This document shows, piece after piece, positions 7,370 through 16,992 of a stretch of 64,000 bases of DNA. The stretch is from NCBI RefSeq assembly GCF_003408845.1, contig NZ_LRTV01000001.1:223875-287874 (forward strand), given 5' to 3'. This DNA is from Gardnerella massiliensis. Lineage in GTDB: Bacteria; Actinomycetota; Actinomycetes; Actinomycetales; Bifidobacteriaceae. The notes beneath the pieces are model-generated. The model did no database searches. It saw only the letters and a program-made list of their open reading frames with translations, and had not been told where the DNA came from. Position numbers and translations under genes: made by a program. Within the stretch, counting starts at the first letter, position 1. Every line of letters begins with the position of its first letter.

Positions 7370-10030
7370 CTAACCAATATGTGCAATTGGAGACACAAGC
7401 TCGGTGCCGGAACCATCTCTGCGCATATCTGGTTTAGGCAATTCCACTCGGTTTCCTTTAGCAGTAACAGCCTGAAGCGGATAATACCCAACGTATGCGT
7501 GAATCAGTGTATCTTGTCCTTTGAGGAAGCGCTGCGAGCGCACGCCGCCGGTTCCACGTCCCTTTGTTGGGTACATGTCGAAAGGTGTAAGTTTTGCAGC
7601 ACCATTTTCGGTACCAGGCAGTGCCTCACTGTCTCCAGCTACGGTGAACACGACTGTGCCAGATGCGGAGAAAAGCCCGTTTTCTCCTTCTTCATAATGC
7701 CATTCAATATCTTCGTGTGGCACTACTGCAAACGCTGCCACGCTTTCGCCTTCTGCTAAGCGAATGCCAGCCATACCGCCTGCGGTGCGACCTTGTGGGC
7801 GAACTTGTTTCGCTTCAAAAGTGAGCAGCGAAGAATCAGTACTAATAAACACGAGCCTATCGTCGCCTCGTGCCGGCGCTGCCGAAACTACTGTATCGTC
7901 ATCTTTAAGATCAATAATGCTCCAAGAATCCATAGTTGTTGGTGATTCACCATTCCAACGTTTTACTACGCCATTGCTGGTTCCTAAAGCTAGTGGGGTA
8001 GGAGATTCGGCGGTGTCTAATGGCATTGCTGAAATAACACGCTCGTTTGCAACGGGTTCAGTACTTTCTGTTGAAGCGAGGAGTTCTTGCGCTATTACGC
8101 CGCGCGTAAGCAAGGCTGGTTTTCCTTCTTCAACATTGATCTGGGGAAGATCTGCAACGTGTGCGAGAACTAAGCGTCCTGCTGAAGTAATAAGAGCGTA
8201 TGTTGAGCGAGTGGTTGTGGCGAACATTGATGCGCAAGGAGTGTCGAATACGTTGTCTCTATGCTCTTTCCAATGTTCTAATATTTCCACGCTTGTTCGC
8301 GCAATGACTCCTGAAGTACTTAATGCTACGGCACAAGGTTCGTCACTTAACTGTAGTGCTACGGAAGCAGCTTCCGTTTCCCCGGCTTTAAGGGCTGCGT
8401 TTGCTGCTGCAATGTCTGCCTGTGCTGAAGTTAGCTTGTTTGCTGATTGTACAGCTTTCAACGCTACTTCTTCATTGTGCTTACTTCCCTTGGTTTCTAC
8501 GGGTACGAAACTACCGTCTTCTGTTTCGTCTAGGAGGACTGTTCTGCGCGGAGTATCCCATTGACGCACCGCCTCATTCATATCTGCTATAACAACGCGG
8601 TCAAGTTCCGCTTCAGATCCTAAGATTTGGTTGAGTTCGTCGATTTTTTTCAGTAAATCTTCCCGTTCGCTTTCGAGTTCGATGCGACTCATTTTAGTAA
8701 GTCTGCGCAAACGTAAATCGAGAATGTACTGGGCTTGAATATCGTCAAGATCAAATACTGTTATCAGCTTAGCTTTGGCTGCGTCCGCATCATCTGAGGA
8801 TCGGATAACTTGAATAACTTCATCAATATCGAGTAATGCGAGTAGCAAACCGTCTACTAAGTGCAGTCGTTCTTGAGCTTTGGTGCGTCTGAATTCGCTG
8901 CGCCTGCGAACTACGGTCCTGCGGTGTGCTATCCACACGTCGAGTAGTTCTTTTAGTCCCATAGTGCGAGGCCTGCCGTCTACTAGCGCAACGTTGTTAA
9001 TTGTGAAGCTTTCCTGCAGTGGAGTGTGCTTAAATAATTGTGCGAGTACGGCATTAGGGTCGAAGCCTGTTTTAATTTCTATGACGAGACGTGTGCCGTT
9101 ATGCCTGTCGGTGAGGTCGATTGCACCTGAGATGCCGTCAAGTTTTCTAGCTTTTATGCCTTGGGAAATACGTTCGAGGACTCGTTCGGGACCTACCATA
9201 AACGGAAGTTCAGTAACAATAATTGCTTTTTTGCGAGCGGTAATATTTTCAATATGCGTGGTTGAACGGGTAGTGAAAGCTCCTCGTCCTGTTTCGTATG
9301 CTTCGCGGATTCCGCTTCGTCCAATAATAATGCCTCCGCCCGGCCAGTCTGGTCCTGGTACCAGCTTCATGAGGTCGTCGAGGGTGGCGTTAGGATGTTT
9401 CATCACGTATTGTGCTGCTGCAACAACTTCGCCAAGATTGTGCGTTGCCATGTTGGTGGCCATGCCAACGGCAATACCGGAAGCGCCATTTACCAGCAGG
9501 TTTGGTATCGCAGCTGGCAGTACTGTTGGCTCCTTGAGTTTGTTGTCGTAGTTTGGGGTAAAGTCAACCGTATTTTCGTTAATATCAGCATTCATGCCAA
9601 GTGCTGCTGGAGCTAAACGTGCTTCCGTGTATCGAGAGGCTGCAGGACCGTCGTCAAGCGAACCGAAGTTACCGTGGCCGTCAACTAACGGCAATCGCAA
9701 TGAAAAAGGTTGCGCCAAACGCACCATGGCCTCATATATTGCTGAGTCTCCGTGAGGGTGCAGTTTACCCATAACTTCACCAACAACACGAGCAGATTTC
9801 ATATACGCGTGTTCCGGAGTAAGGTTCATGTTGCCCATTTGGTACACGATGCGTCGTTGCACTGGTTTCATGCCATCTCTAGCGTCTGGTAGCGCTCGCG
9901 CGTAAATAACAGAGTAAGCGTATTCGAGGAACGATTTGCTCATTTCCTCATTTAATGGTGTTTCAACAATATGCTCTTTTACTTTTCTAGGGTCGAAAGC
10001 TGGTTGCGTTGTATGACGGCGTGAAGGCAT
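7370..10030 (-). CDS. parC: DNA topoisomerase IV / gyrase-type subunit A
   Basis: 886 residues from the ATG at 10030, chosen because AAGGAG lies about 10 nt upstream; the longer upstream extension is not conserved-looking. Type IIA topoisomerase breakage-reunion subunit: [12 protein letters not shown], then the quinolone-resistance region [10 protein letters not shown] (S96, E100, both the usual sensitive residues). The active-site tyrosine Y134 is in [10 protein letters not shown]. The C-terminal part is a beta-pinwheel wrapping domain with several degenerate blades. Cuts and religates DNA together with an ATPase B subunit that is not in this window. Sequence alone does not fully separate ParC from a GyrA paralogue. 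Confidence 0.9.
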   Translation of the reverse strand: MPSRRHTTQPAFDPRKVKEHIVETPLNEEMSKSFLEYAYSVIYARALPDARDGMKPVQRRIVYQMGNMNLTPEHAYMKSARVVGEVMGKLHPHGDSAIYEAMVRLAQPFSLRLPLVDGHGNFGSLDDGPAASRYTEARLAPAALGMNADINENTVDFTPNYDNKLKEPTVLPAAIPNLLVNGASGIAVGMATNMATHNLGEVVAAAQYVMKHPNATLDDLMKLVPGPDWPGGGIIIGRSGIREAYETGRGAFTTRSTTHIENITARKKAIIVTELPFMVGPERVLERISQGIKARKLDGISGAIDLTDRHNGTRLVIEIKTGFDPNAVLAQLFKHTPLQESFTINNVALVDGRPRTMGLKELLDVWIAHRRTVVRRRSEFRRTKAQERLHLVDGLLLALLDIDEVIQVIRSSDDADAAKAKLITVFDLDDIQAQYILDLRLRRLTKMSRIELESEREDLLKKIDELNQILGSEAELDRVVIADMNEAVRQWDTPRRTVLLDETEDGSFVPVETKGSKHNEEVALKAVQSANKLTSAQADIAAANAALKAGETEAASVALQLSDEPCAVALSTSGVIARTSVEILEHWKEHRDNVFDTPCASMFATTTRSTYALITSAGRLVLAHVADLPQINVEEGKPALLTRGVIAQELLASTESTEPVANERVISAMPLDTAESPTPLALGTSNGVVKRWNGESPTTMDSWSIIDLKDDDTVVSAAPARGDDRLVFISTDSSLLTFEAKQVRPQGRTAGGMAGIRLAEGESVAAFAVVPHEDIEWHYEEGENGLFSASGTVVFTVAGDSEALPGTENGAAKLTPFDMYPTKGRGTGGVRSQRFLKGQDTLIHAYVGYYPLQAVTAKGNRVELPKPDMRRDGSGTELVSPIAHIG

Positions 10031-10201
10031 ATTCTGAACTCCTTGAATGACTTTACGGCTCTCAATACTAGCAATTTCTATGCACAATCGCATGTGACAG
10101 GTGATATTTGCGCGGGCTTGCTCGCTTATTTTGTGTTGCTGAGCAGTAATGATTCATTGTTGTGTCGTTTGCGATGCGGTGTCAGTGGTTCAATAGTGAG
10201 T

Positions 10202-11479
10202 ATGAGTGTTGATGTGCCGTCAAAAAAAGAGCTGTTTCAGTTTGTAGATAACGTTACTTATGGTGATTTTTGTGATGTTGAAGTTTCTCAAGTTTCTGAA
10301 GATTCGCATCGAAATCATGCGTCAAATCCTATACGGCAGCGAGGTGGCGCGCTTCATATTTCTTCTCTTCTTCCTGCTCTTAGTGATGTTATCGGCGCTC
10401 CGGTGAGCACTGCTGTACACAAGAATCCGGGTTTCCTTCGCGAATCTCTCGGCATTCCGAAAGCTCGTGCCGCAATTGTTGTACTTGTTGACGGCTTGGG
10501 TTACTGGAATATTCTTATGCGTCAGGGGCACGCCCCTTATCTGCGTTCTTTGCTTAACGAACCAATCAATCAGCGTCCTATTAGTACGTGTGTACCGAGC
10601 ACTACGGTTGCAGCGATGGCCACTTTTGGTACTGGCACTTGCCCAGGTCTTACATGTATGACTGGTTATACGCAGAAAAATGCGCAGACTGGTAATCTTG
10701 CTCAGTTGATTCAGTTTAAGGATGCGCCGGATCCTCTAGTTTTGCAGCAGCAGCCTACTCTTTTTGAAAGTCTCGTTGCTCAAGGTGTTCGTGTAGACAG
10801 TGTGAGCTTAGCGAAGTTTGAACATTCTCCGCTTACTCAGGCTGCTTTTCGTGGCGCTCACTATGTTACGGCTGGCACACCTCGAGCTCGTATTATGAAG
10901 GCTGCGGCAAGTACGAAATCGCCTGGGCTGACCTACTTGTATTTGCGTGATACGGATAAAGTTGGTCACAATTATGGTTGGGATTCTGAGCAGTGGGTTG
11001 CGGCTTTTGAGCAGGTTGATGAGCAGTTGCGTTTGCTGCAGCGCAATTGCGCACCTGGAACCGTCATTGTTATTGCTGCCGATCATGGGATGATTCAAAC
11101 GGATCCTGATGCTTGCGTTGACATTGCTAAGCAGGCTGATTTGATGCGTGATGTTGCCATGATTGGGGGAGAGCCACGTTCGGTAATGGTGTATGTGAAG
11201 GATGGTGTTGAGGTAGAGGAAGTAGCTAACCGGTGGAATACCGTCTTAGGGGACCGTGCTTTAGTGAGGACTAAGAAGGAAGCCATTGCGGATGGCGTTT
11301 TTGGTTGCGTTTGTGAGCGCTCTGAGGATATATTGGGTGACGTTTTGGTGCAAGCTCAAGGCGCTTGCACTATTGTTGATTCGCGTACGCAAACTGAAAA
11401 AGCTATGAGTCTTCCAAGTGTTCACGGATCTTTAACGCATTTAGAGATGGACATTCCGTGCTTGGTTGATTTGGTTTGA
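10202..11479 (+). CDS. alkaline-phosphatase-superfamily phosphodiesterase/nucleotide pyrophosphatase
   Basis: 425 residues from ATG 10202. Metal-binding and catalytic blocks of the superfamily are visible: VLVDGLGYWNI (first metal Asp), VPSTTVAAMATFG (nucleophile Thr), DTDKVGHNYG and IVIAADHGM. No signal peptide or membrane helix, so probably cytoplasmic. Hydrolyses phosphodiester or pyrophosphate bonds of nucleotides or related compounds; the exact substrate cannot be read from sequence. It is divergent from the topoisomerase gene. The frame stays open upstream to 10043, but that stretch overlaps the promoter region and lacks a family match. Confidence 0.8.
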   Translation: MSVDVPSKKELFQFVDNVTYGDFCDVEVSQVSEDSHRNHASNPIRQRGGALHISSLLPALSDVIGAPVSTAVHKNPGFLRESLGIPKARAAIVVLVDGLGYWNILMRQGHAPYLRSLLNEPINQRPISTCVPSTTVAAMATFGTGTCPGLTCMTGYTQKNAQTGNLAQLIQFKDAPDPLVLQQQPTLFESLVAQGVRVDSVSLAKFEHSPLTQAAFRGAHYVTAGTPRARIMKAAASTKSPGLTYLYLRDTDKVGHNYGWDSEQWVAAFEQVDEQLRLLQRNCAPGTVIVIAADHGMIQTDPDACVDIAKQADLMRDVAMIGGEPRSVMVYVKDGVEVEEVANRWNTVLGDRALVRTKKEAIADGVFGCVCERSEDILGDVLVQAQGACTIVDSRTQTEKAMSLPSVHGSLTHLEMDIPCLVDLV

Positions 11480-11559
11480 TTTTGATTTAGTTTGATTGTA
11501 TTTAATTTGGTTTAATTAGAGAATTAACCCGTAATTTGGTTGATTTTCCCGAAATATGA

Positions 11560-11592
11560 TTGTGTGGCACCCAAAGTGAGGATGCCACACAA
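11560..11592. terminator. bidirectional terminator hairpin
   Basis: 10-bp stem TTGTGTGGCA / TGCCACACAA between two convergent genes (phosphodiesterase and sepH); weak T-run. Confidence 0.6.
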
Positions 11593-11653
11593 CAATTGTT
11601 ATAGCGAAAATTGTTATAGCTAGAGAACAAACGTTTTTCGAAAGGGTACTTAC

Positions 11654-12886
11654 TCAGCCTTCTCCGAATAGGATTTCATCCCAACTTGGTACGGCAGCCC
11701 TCCCGCTTTTACGTTTGCTGTGTTCGCTAGAAGATTTTTCGTTTGACGGCGCTTCCTGAACGCGGTCAGCGTTTTTTGCTGATATTTGAGACGTTGAAAC
11801 AGTATGGTCGCTCGTTGCTTCTTTTGCTTTTTTCTCACGACGAGCGTCAGCTTGTTCTGCTTGCTGCACTTTTTGTGCTAACGACTGTTGTGCTGCGTTA
11901 CTTTGGGCAGCGAGTGCGCTTTGCTTCGCGCGTTCAGCTTCTTGCGATGGTACGTCACCTTGTTCAGCATTGTTAGCGGCTTGTTTTTCGGTTTTGTTTT
12001 CCGTCAAAGGAGATGCTGTGCGAGCAGTTTTGACGTCAGTTTCAACGGCACTGTTTTCTTCTTGCAGATCATTGCGCTGCTCGTATGCTGGAGTGTCTTG
12101 CTGAATTTCAGAAAGTTTATCACTGTTTCTAAGTTCCCACTGTGATACAGCGCGTTCGATTCGCGCTGAACGAATTGAATTTCCAGGTAGCTCTTCGCTA
12201 GTAAATGGGAAATTAATGCTTACAGTATCACGGTAGTTTCCACCGTAAGCTGCTTGCTTAGCAGCCTCTGAAGCGTTGGCGTCTTCTCCCAGAAGAAGTC
12301 TTGAAGAAGGATTAGCACACGTCACCGTGTTGTCATGCATATTCCACGTCCACTCAGCCTTGATAGTGCGAGTTGCGGTTTTGAAGGTAGCTGTTATACG
12401 CCATGGTTCTAATCCGCGTCGTGTCGCACGCCAAGTGACAGTTTCCATTCCTATGTGAGCTTTGGCAAGCGTTCTTTCAATGAGATCGGCGAGCGTACGC
12501 ATGTTGCTTTGCTTCGGTGCAGGAACAAGGAGGAATTGTTCGATAGCATACTGCTTTTCCGTTTCAACGCCGGCAGAAAAACGTCGAACCTGCGCCTCAC
12601 TGACGTTGTAGCGTTGCGCAACATGTGAAGGGTCCACGCCTGCGCGAATCAACGCTTGAATTTGTGAAATCGGCAAAGTCGCCGTAACTGGCGTAGCAGA
12701 CGCGTGAGAATTTGTCTCATTGTGTTCATCGCCGTTCTTACGAATAATCTGTTGAGATTCAGCGATAGCGCGTTCCAGCGTGTCGTCCACCTGAACACGT
12801 AACGGCGTGTTTTCGCAAATAAAAATTAAATCGCCGTTCGCGTCCACATGATCGAAACTCGCCTCTTTTGGCGGATTTTCAAGCAT
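11654..12886 (-). CDS. sepH: septation protein SepH (DUF3071)
   Basis: 410 residues. The N-terminal DUF3071 region (about 1-180) includes a helix-turn-helix (VDPSHVAQRYNVSEAQVRRF, about 87-106) and the motif WRATRRGLEPW. A long low-complexity Glu/Gln/Ala-rich tail ends in the conserved short end motif PSWDEILFGEG. SepH is the actinobacterial cell-division factor that binds FtsZ and promotes filament assembly at the septum. Its position next to DUF4193, dut and rel is typical for this phylum. The tail length is variable in the family. Confidence 0.85.
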   Translation of the reverse strand: MLENPPKEASFDHVDANGDLIFICENTPLRVQVDDTLERAIAESQQIIRKNGDEHNETNSHASATPVTATLPISQIQALIRAGVDPSHVAQRYNVSEAQVRRFSAGVETEKQYAIEQFLLVPAPKQSNMRTLADLIERTLAKAHIGMETVTWRATRRGLEPWRITATFKTATRTIKAEWTWNMHDNTVTCANPSSRLLLGEDANASEAAKQAAYGGNYRDTVSINFPFTSEELPGNSIRSARIERAVSQWELRNSDKLSEIQQDTPAYEQRNDLQEENSAVETDVKTARTASPLTENKTEKQAANNAEQGDVPSQEAERAKQSALAAQSNAAQQSLAQKVQQAEQADARREKKAKEATSDHTVSTSQISAKNADRVQEAPSNEKSSSEHSKRKSGRAAVPSWDEILFGEG

Positions 12887-13047
12887 TGTGCACCACTTTC
12901 TTCGCTTGTAACAATACTATGTATATACTTTAGTCCATACACTGCATTCTGTACCATTCTAAATAGGATAAAAAGAGAGTATTCTATGCGGGGTGGCGTT
13001 CATGTATGCTATGCGCGTAGGTAGCTTTAATAAACGAAAGGACCATA

Positions 13048-13341
13048 ATGGCACAGGATTATGATTCTCCTCGTAGCAAGGATGAGGATGAGGAGTCGTT
13101 GGAGGCTTTGAGTAAAAGCTCCCAGAGTACATCCAATGACATTGATGATGATGAAAACGCTATTGCTGAAGATTACGAATTGCCGGGTGCTGATTTAAGT
13201 AACGAAGATGCTTCAGTAACCGTGATTCCTATGCAGGGCGACGAATTTATTTGTTCCGAATGCTTCTTAGTGAAGCATCGTAGTCAGTTGGCTGAAACTA
13301 CTGCTGACGGACAGCCGGTTTGCAAGGAGTGCGCAGCTTAA
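13048..13341 (+). CDS. DUF4193 family protein
   Basis: 97 residues, very acidic N-terminal two thirds, then a C-terminal zinc-ribbon-like knuckle with CSEC and CKEC pairs about 30 residues apart (ICSECFLVKHRSQ, VCKECAA). DUF4193 is a small actinobacterial family of unknown function. The gene ends directly against the dut ATG (TAA then ATG), so the two are translationally coupled. A good AAAGGA ribosome-binding site precedes it. Confidence 0.85.
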   Translation: MAQDYDSPRSKDEDEESLEALSKSSQSTSNDIDDDENAIAEDYELPGADLSNEDASVTVIPMQGDEFICSECFLVKHRSQLAETTADGQPVCKECAA

Positions 13342-13821
13342 ATGGCATACGACGAGACCTACACTGGCCCCGAACAGGTTGAGGTGCTTATTCGGTATCT
13401 CGATAATGAAACGCCTACACTGCCACCGCTTTGTTATGCTCACGCTGGAGATGCTGGTGCCGACTTACGCACTACTGAGGATGTTACGTTGCGTCCTTTT
13501 GAGCGTGCTTTAGTGCCAACGGGTGTTGCCATTGCACTACCTGCTGGCTACGTTGCTTTAGTGCACCCTCGTTCTGGTCTTGCTGCCAAACAGGGCGTCA
13601 CTGTGTTGAACGCTCCTGGAACCGTCGATGCAGGTTATCGAGGAGAAATTAAAGTTCCTCTTATTAATCTTGATCCTGAACATACCGTGCAATTCCACCG
13701 TGGTGATCGTATTGCACAAATGGTAATTCAACGTTACGTAGAAGCGCAGTTTATTCCAGCTGAAAAGTTGCCTGATTCTGATAGATCCGATAAAGGTTTC
13801 GGTTCAACAGGAGTGCAGTAA
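13342..13821 (+). CDS. dut: dUTP diphosphatase
   Basis: 159 residues with all five trimeric dUTPase motifs in order: [39 protein letters not shown] and the C-terminal P-loop-like arm DKGFGSTG. Hydrolyses dUTP to dUMP and diphosphate, keeping uracil out of DNA and feeding dTMP synthesis. Its start codon follows the DUF4193 stop immediately. Uracil-DNA glycosylase (28598-29332), which deals with uracil that escapes, is elsewhere in the window. Confidence 0.95.
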   Translation: MAYDETYTGPEQVEVLIRYLDNETPTLPPLCYAHAGDAGADLRTTEDVTLRPFERALVPTGVAIALPAGYVALVHPRSGLAAKQGVTVLNAPGTVDAGYRGEIKVPLINLDPEHTVQFHRGDRIAQMVIQRYVEAQFIPAEKLPDSDRSDKGFGSTGVQ

Positions 13822-13830
13822 TAGCATCAT

Positions 13831-13862
13831 AAATCCGACCAGTTATGTGCTGAGTCGGATTT
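13831..13862 (+). terminator. hairpin after dut
   Basis: 9-bp stem AAATCCGAC / GTCGGATTT followed by ATTG, 10 bp past the dut stop. Confidence 0.65.
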
Positions 13863-13954
13863 ATTGTATGTGTTTATTTGATTTGTATGTGCGATTTGGT
13901 ATATCTTGCGCACATTTGAGGGTAGGATAGTAAACAAATCAGGAGGTGGTCGCG

Positions 13955-16306
13955 ATGGGTGAACTTCAAGACGATGTGAAAGGTTCTCATAGGCTTGGAT
14001 GCGAAATCAGTGAGGATTCCCGTAACCCGCTGTCACCAATATTGAATATGTGCCAGTGGCACCATCCAGACGAAGACATGAGTATTCTTCACCGCGCTTA
14101 TGATCGCGCAGTGAAGCAACATACTGGACAGCGTCGAAAATCTGGAGAGCCATACATTATTCACCCTCTTGCGGTTGCTCAAATTCTTGCCGATCTTGGT
14201 ATGGGACCGATTGTTGTTGCAGCAGGCTTATTACACGACACGGTAGAAGATACCGATTATACGCTTGAAGAATGTCGCGCAGAATTTGGCGACACGGTGG
14301 CCGGCTTAGTAGACGGCGTTACCAAAATATCAAAAATGGAATATGGCGAAAGTGCCCAAGCTGAAACCATTCGTAAAATGGTTGTGGCAATGAGTCGCGA
14401 CGTGCGCGTGCTAGTTGTTAAACTCGCTGACCGTTTACACAATGCTCGCACTTGGCGTTATGTTAAACCAGCAAGCTCCCATAAAAAAGCTCGTGAAACC
14501 CTCGACGTATACGCTCCTCTCGCAAACCGTCTCGGTATGAACGCTATTAAAACCGAGCTTGAAGAGTTGAGTTTCAAAGTCCTCTATCCAAAAATTTATA
14601 ACGAAATTGTGGTCCTGGTAGCGCGCAGAGCAGGACAGCGTGAAGTCTATTTGCGTCAAATCCTTGAAGAAATCAATGCCGATTTAGCTGAGCAGCACGT
14701 AAAAGCGTCAGTAAAGGGTCGTCCAAAAGATTATTTCTCAATTTATCAGAAGATGATTGTGCGCGGACACGATTTTGCTAACATTTATGACTTGGTTGGC
14801 GTGCGCATTATTGTCGATTCAATTCGTGATTGTTATGCTGCGCTTGGTGCCGTTCACGCACGTTGGAGTCCTGTTCCTGGACGTTTTAAAGACTATATTG
14901 CAACTCCTAAGCTTAATATGTACCAAAGCTTACACACTACGGTTGTTGGTCCTGGTGGCAAGCCTGTAGAAATTCAGATTCGCACCTGGGACATGCACAG
15001 GCGAGCAGAATTTGGTATTGCAGCGCACTGGAAGTATAAGGCTAATGGTCAAGCTGGGCGAGCGTTAAGCAAGCCGGATAGTGACGATCGCAAACGCGAA
15101 GGTGAGCTTGAAGACCGCAGAGAATTGAGTGAAGCTGATAATCTTAAGTGGATTCAGCAGCTTGCCGAGTGGACGAGTGAAACCCCTGATTCTGACGAGT
15201 TTTTGGGTTCGTTAAAACAAGATCTTGGCGCCTCTGAAGTGTATGTGTTTACTCCAAAAGGCCGTATTGTCGCGTTGCCTCAAGATGCCACTCCTGTAGA
15301 TTTTGCCTACTCAGTGCACACAGAAGTCGGTCACCGTATGATGGGTGCGCGCGTTAACGGACGTTTGGTGCCACTCGATACCAAACTTGTGAACGGCGAC
15401 ACTGTTGAGGTATTAACTTCAAAATCGGATACTGCCGGACCATCTCGAGATTGGCTAAGTTTTGTAAAAAGCCCTCGCGCCCGCAATAAGATTCGTCAAT
15501 GGTTTAGCAAGGAACGCCGCTCTGAGGCGATTGAAGAGGGCAAAGACGAGCTAACTCGCGCTATGCGTAAGCGAAACTTGCCTCTGACTACTTTGATGAC
15601 TCAGCAGGCCTTAATTGGCGTTGCTGACGAATTGAATTTGCCAACGAATGTGGAATCCTTATACGCTGCTATTGGCGAAGGACAAGTTTCTACTCAAAAT
15701 GTTATTTCGCGATTAGTTAAAGACGCTGGAGCGGACGAAGTTGCGGAGGAAGTCGAGCAGGAGGCATTACCTCTTCGTCGCGTAGAGCACAATCGTAAGT
15801 CCAATGGGGCATTAGGAGTGTCAGTTAAAGGCGTTGGAGATGTGTGGGTAAAACTTGCTCGCTGCTGCATGCCTGTTCCTGGAGACAACATCGTTGGATT
15901 TATTACGCGCAACCAGGGCGTATCTGTGCACCGCACCGACTGCCAGAATATGATTGATTTGCAAAAAACTCAGCCTGAACGCGTTATTCCTGTGCAGTGG
16001 ACTAGCGACAAGGGATTGTTCTTGGTGAAAGTTCAAGTGGAAGCGTTGGATCGTCAACACTTGCTTTCAGACGTTACTAGGGTTCTTTCAGATCATGGAG
16101 TAAATATTCTTTCTGGAACGATTGCAACTGGTGACGATCGTGTAGCAACCAGCCAGTTTACTTTTGAAATGGCCGATCCGCAGCATCTAAACACGCTTTT
16201 GGCTGCTATCCGTAAGATTGAAGGCGTTTTCGACGTGTATCGAATTACGGGTGCAAAAGATAGTGCGGAGCCGCGTTTGCGAAAGATGGAACGCGGAGAC
16301 ATTTAA
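13955..16306 (+). CDS. rel: bifunctional (p)ppGpp synthetase/hydrolase
   Basis: 783 residues from ATG 13955, set by AGGAGG at 13941-13946. Domain order is that of long RelA/SpoT homologues: HD hydrolase (LLHDTVEDTDY), nucleotidyltransferase (KGRPKDYFSIYQK, YDLVGVRII, EIQIRTWDMH), TGS (VYVFTPKGRIV), a zinc-finger/helical region with paired cysteines (ARCCMPVPGD) and a C-terminal ACT domain. Makes and degrades the stringent-response alarmones. The intact HD motif means hydrolase activity should be present, as expected for the single Rel of Actinobacteria. Followed by its own terminator. Confidence 0.95.
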   Translation: MGELQDDVKGSHRLGCEISEDSRNPLSPILNMCQWHHPDEDMSILHRAYDRAVKQHTGQRRKSGEPYIIHPLAVAQILADLGMGPIVVAAGLLHDTVEDTDYTLEECRAEFGDTVAGLVDGVTKISKMEYGESAQAETIRKMVVAMSRDVRVLVVKLADRLHNARTWRYVKPASSHKKARETLDVYAPLANRLGMNAIKTELEELSFKVLYPKIYNEIVVLVARRAGQREVYLRQILEEINADLAEQHVKASVKGRPKDYFSIYQKMIVRGHDFANIYDLVGVRIIVDSIRDCYAALGAVHARWSPVPGRFKDYIATPKLNMYQSLHTTVVGPGGKPVEIQIRTWDMHRRAEFGIAAHWKYKANGQAGRALSKPDSDDRKREGELEDRRELSEADNLKWIQQLAEWTSETPDSDEFLGSLKQDLGASEVYVFTPKGRIVALPQDATPVDFAYSVHTEVGHRMMGARVNGRLVPLDTKLVNGDTVEVLTSKSDTAGPSRDWLSFVKSPRARNKIRQWFSKERRSEAIEEGKDELTRAMRKRNLPLTTLMTQQALIGVADELNLPTNVESLYAAIGEGQVSTQNVISRLVKDAGADEVAEEVEQEALPLRRVEHNRKSNGALGVSVKGVGDVWVKLARCCMPVPGDNIVGFITRNQGVSVHRTDCQNMIDLQKTQPERVIPVQWTSDKGLFLVKVQVEALDRQHLLSDVTRVLSDHGVNILSGTIATGDDRVATSQFTFEMADPQHLNTLLAAIRKIEGVFDVYRITGAKDSAEPRLRKMERGDI

Positions 16307-16326
16307 ACGAAAAACTACGGAAAACT

Positions 16327-16359
16327 ACGGGGGCTGCGTCAACTCGCGTCCCCGTTTTT
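16327..16359 (+). terminator. intrinsic terminator of rel
   Basis: GC-rich stem (ACGGGG / CCCCGT with inner GCG/CGC pairing) followed by TTTTT. Confidence 0.8.
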
Positions 16360-16413
16360 GATACCTATTATCTTAAAAACCAGGGGCCATAGCCCAAAAC
16401 TACATCGCATAAT

Positions 16414-16447
16414 AAGAAGGACGCTCCAGCTTCGGAACGTCCTTCTT
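16414..16447 (-). terminator. terminator of the HU gene
   Basis: 10-bp stem AAGAAGGACG / CGTCCTTCTT, 46 bp beyond the HU stop; AT-rich on both sides, so it may act on both strands. Confidence 0.7.
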
Positions 16448-16492
16448 AATTTTCTGCACATACTGACACTAGATGAGTGTCAACGCCTCATT

Positions 16493-16774
16493 TCAGGCAG
16501 TAACAGCCTTCTTTAACAAAGAGCCAGCAGAAATACGCACGCCGTAAGATGCTGGAATCTTGATGGTTTCACCGGTACGCGGGTTGCGGCCAGTGCGCTC
16601 AGCGCGCTTTACGCGCTCTGCGGAAAACAGACCAGTGAGCTTCAAACCTTCACCAGACTGCAAAGCCTCAACGAACACATCCTGGAATGCGTTGACGGCG
16701 GCTTCGGCCTGCGCCTTGGTCAGGTTGGACTTCTGTGCGATCTTCGAAACGAGATCAGACTTGTTGTATGCCAT
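16493..16774 (-). CDS. hup: HU-family nucleoid protein
   Basis: 93 residues, ordinary HU length. Clear family pattern: MAYNKSDLVSKIA, the dimer core, then the DNA-binding arm containing GRNPRTGETIKIPA. Compacts and bends DNA without strong sequence preference. Single gene with its own ribosome-binding site (AAAGGA) and a terminator hairpin downstream at 16414-16447. No Lys/Ala-rich C-terminal extension of the type seen in mycobacterial HupB. Confidence 0.95.
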   Translation of the reverse strand: MAYNKSDLVSKIAQKSNLTKAQAEAAVNAFQDVFVEALQSGEGLKLTGLFSAERVKRAERTGRNPRTGETIKIPASYGVRISAGSLLKKAVTA

Positions 16775-16992
16775 GCAGCATCCTTTGTGTTAGGGGCCTT
16801 AACTTTACAAGGCCACGTTCATACTTGATATTAGTACATTTTCCCTACAAATGTGGCCTTTTTCCTATATTTTTCCCTATATTTTTCCTAATTTTTCGCA
16901 AAAATACAAAAAGTACCCCCGTAACGGTTACAAAGTACTAAAAAAATGGCGTATTTCTTAGAAAAACTACAATATTGTTTACTACGAGATCG

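Noticed and set aside
7764-9551. Long plus-strand frames opposite the topoisomerase gene
   Set aside because: Composition is a shadow of the conserved minus-strand gene; no motif or start signal.
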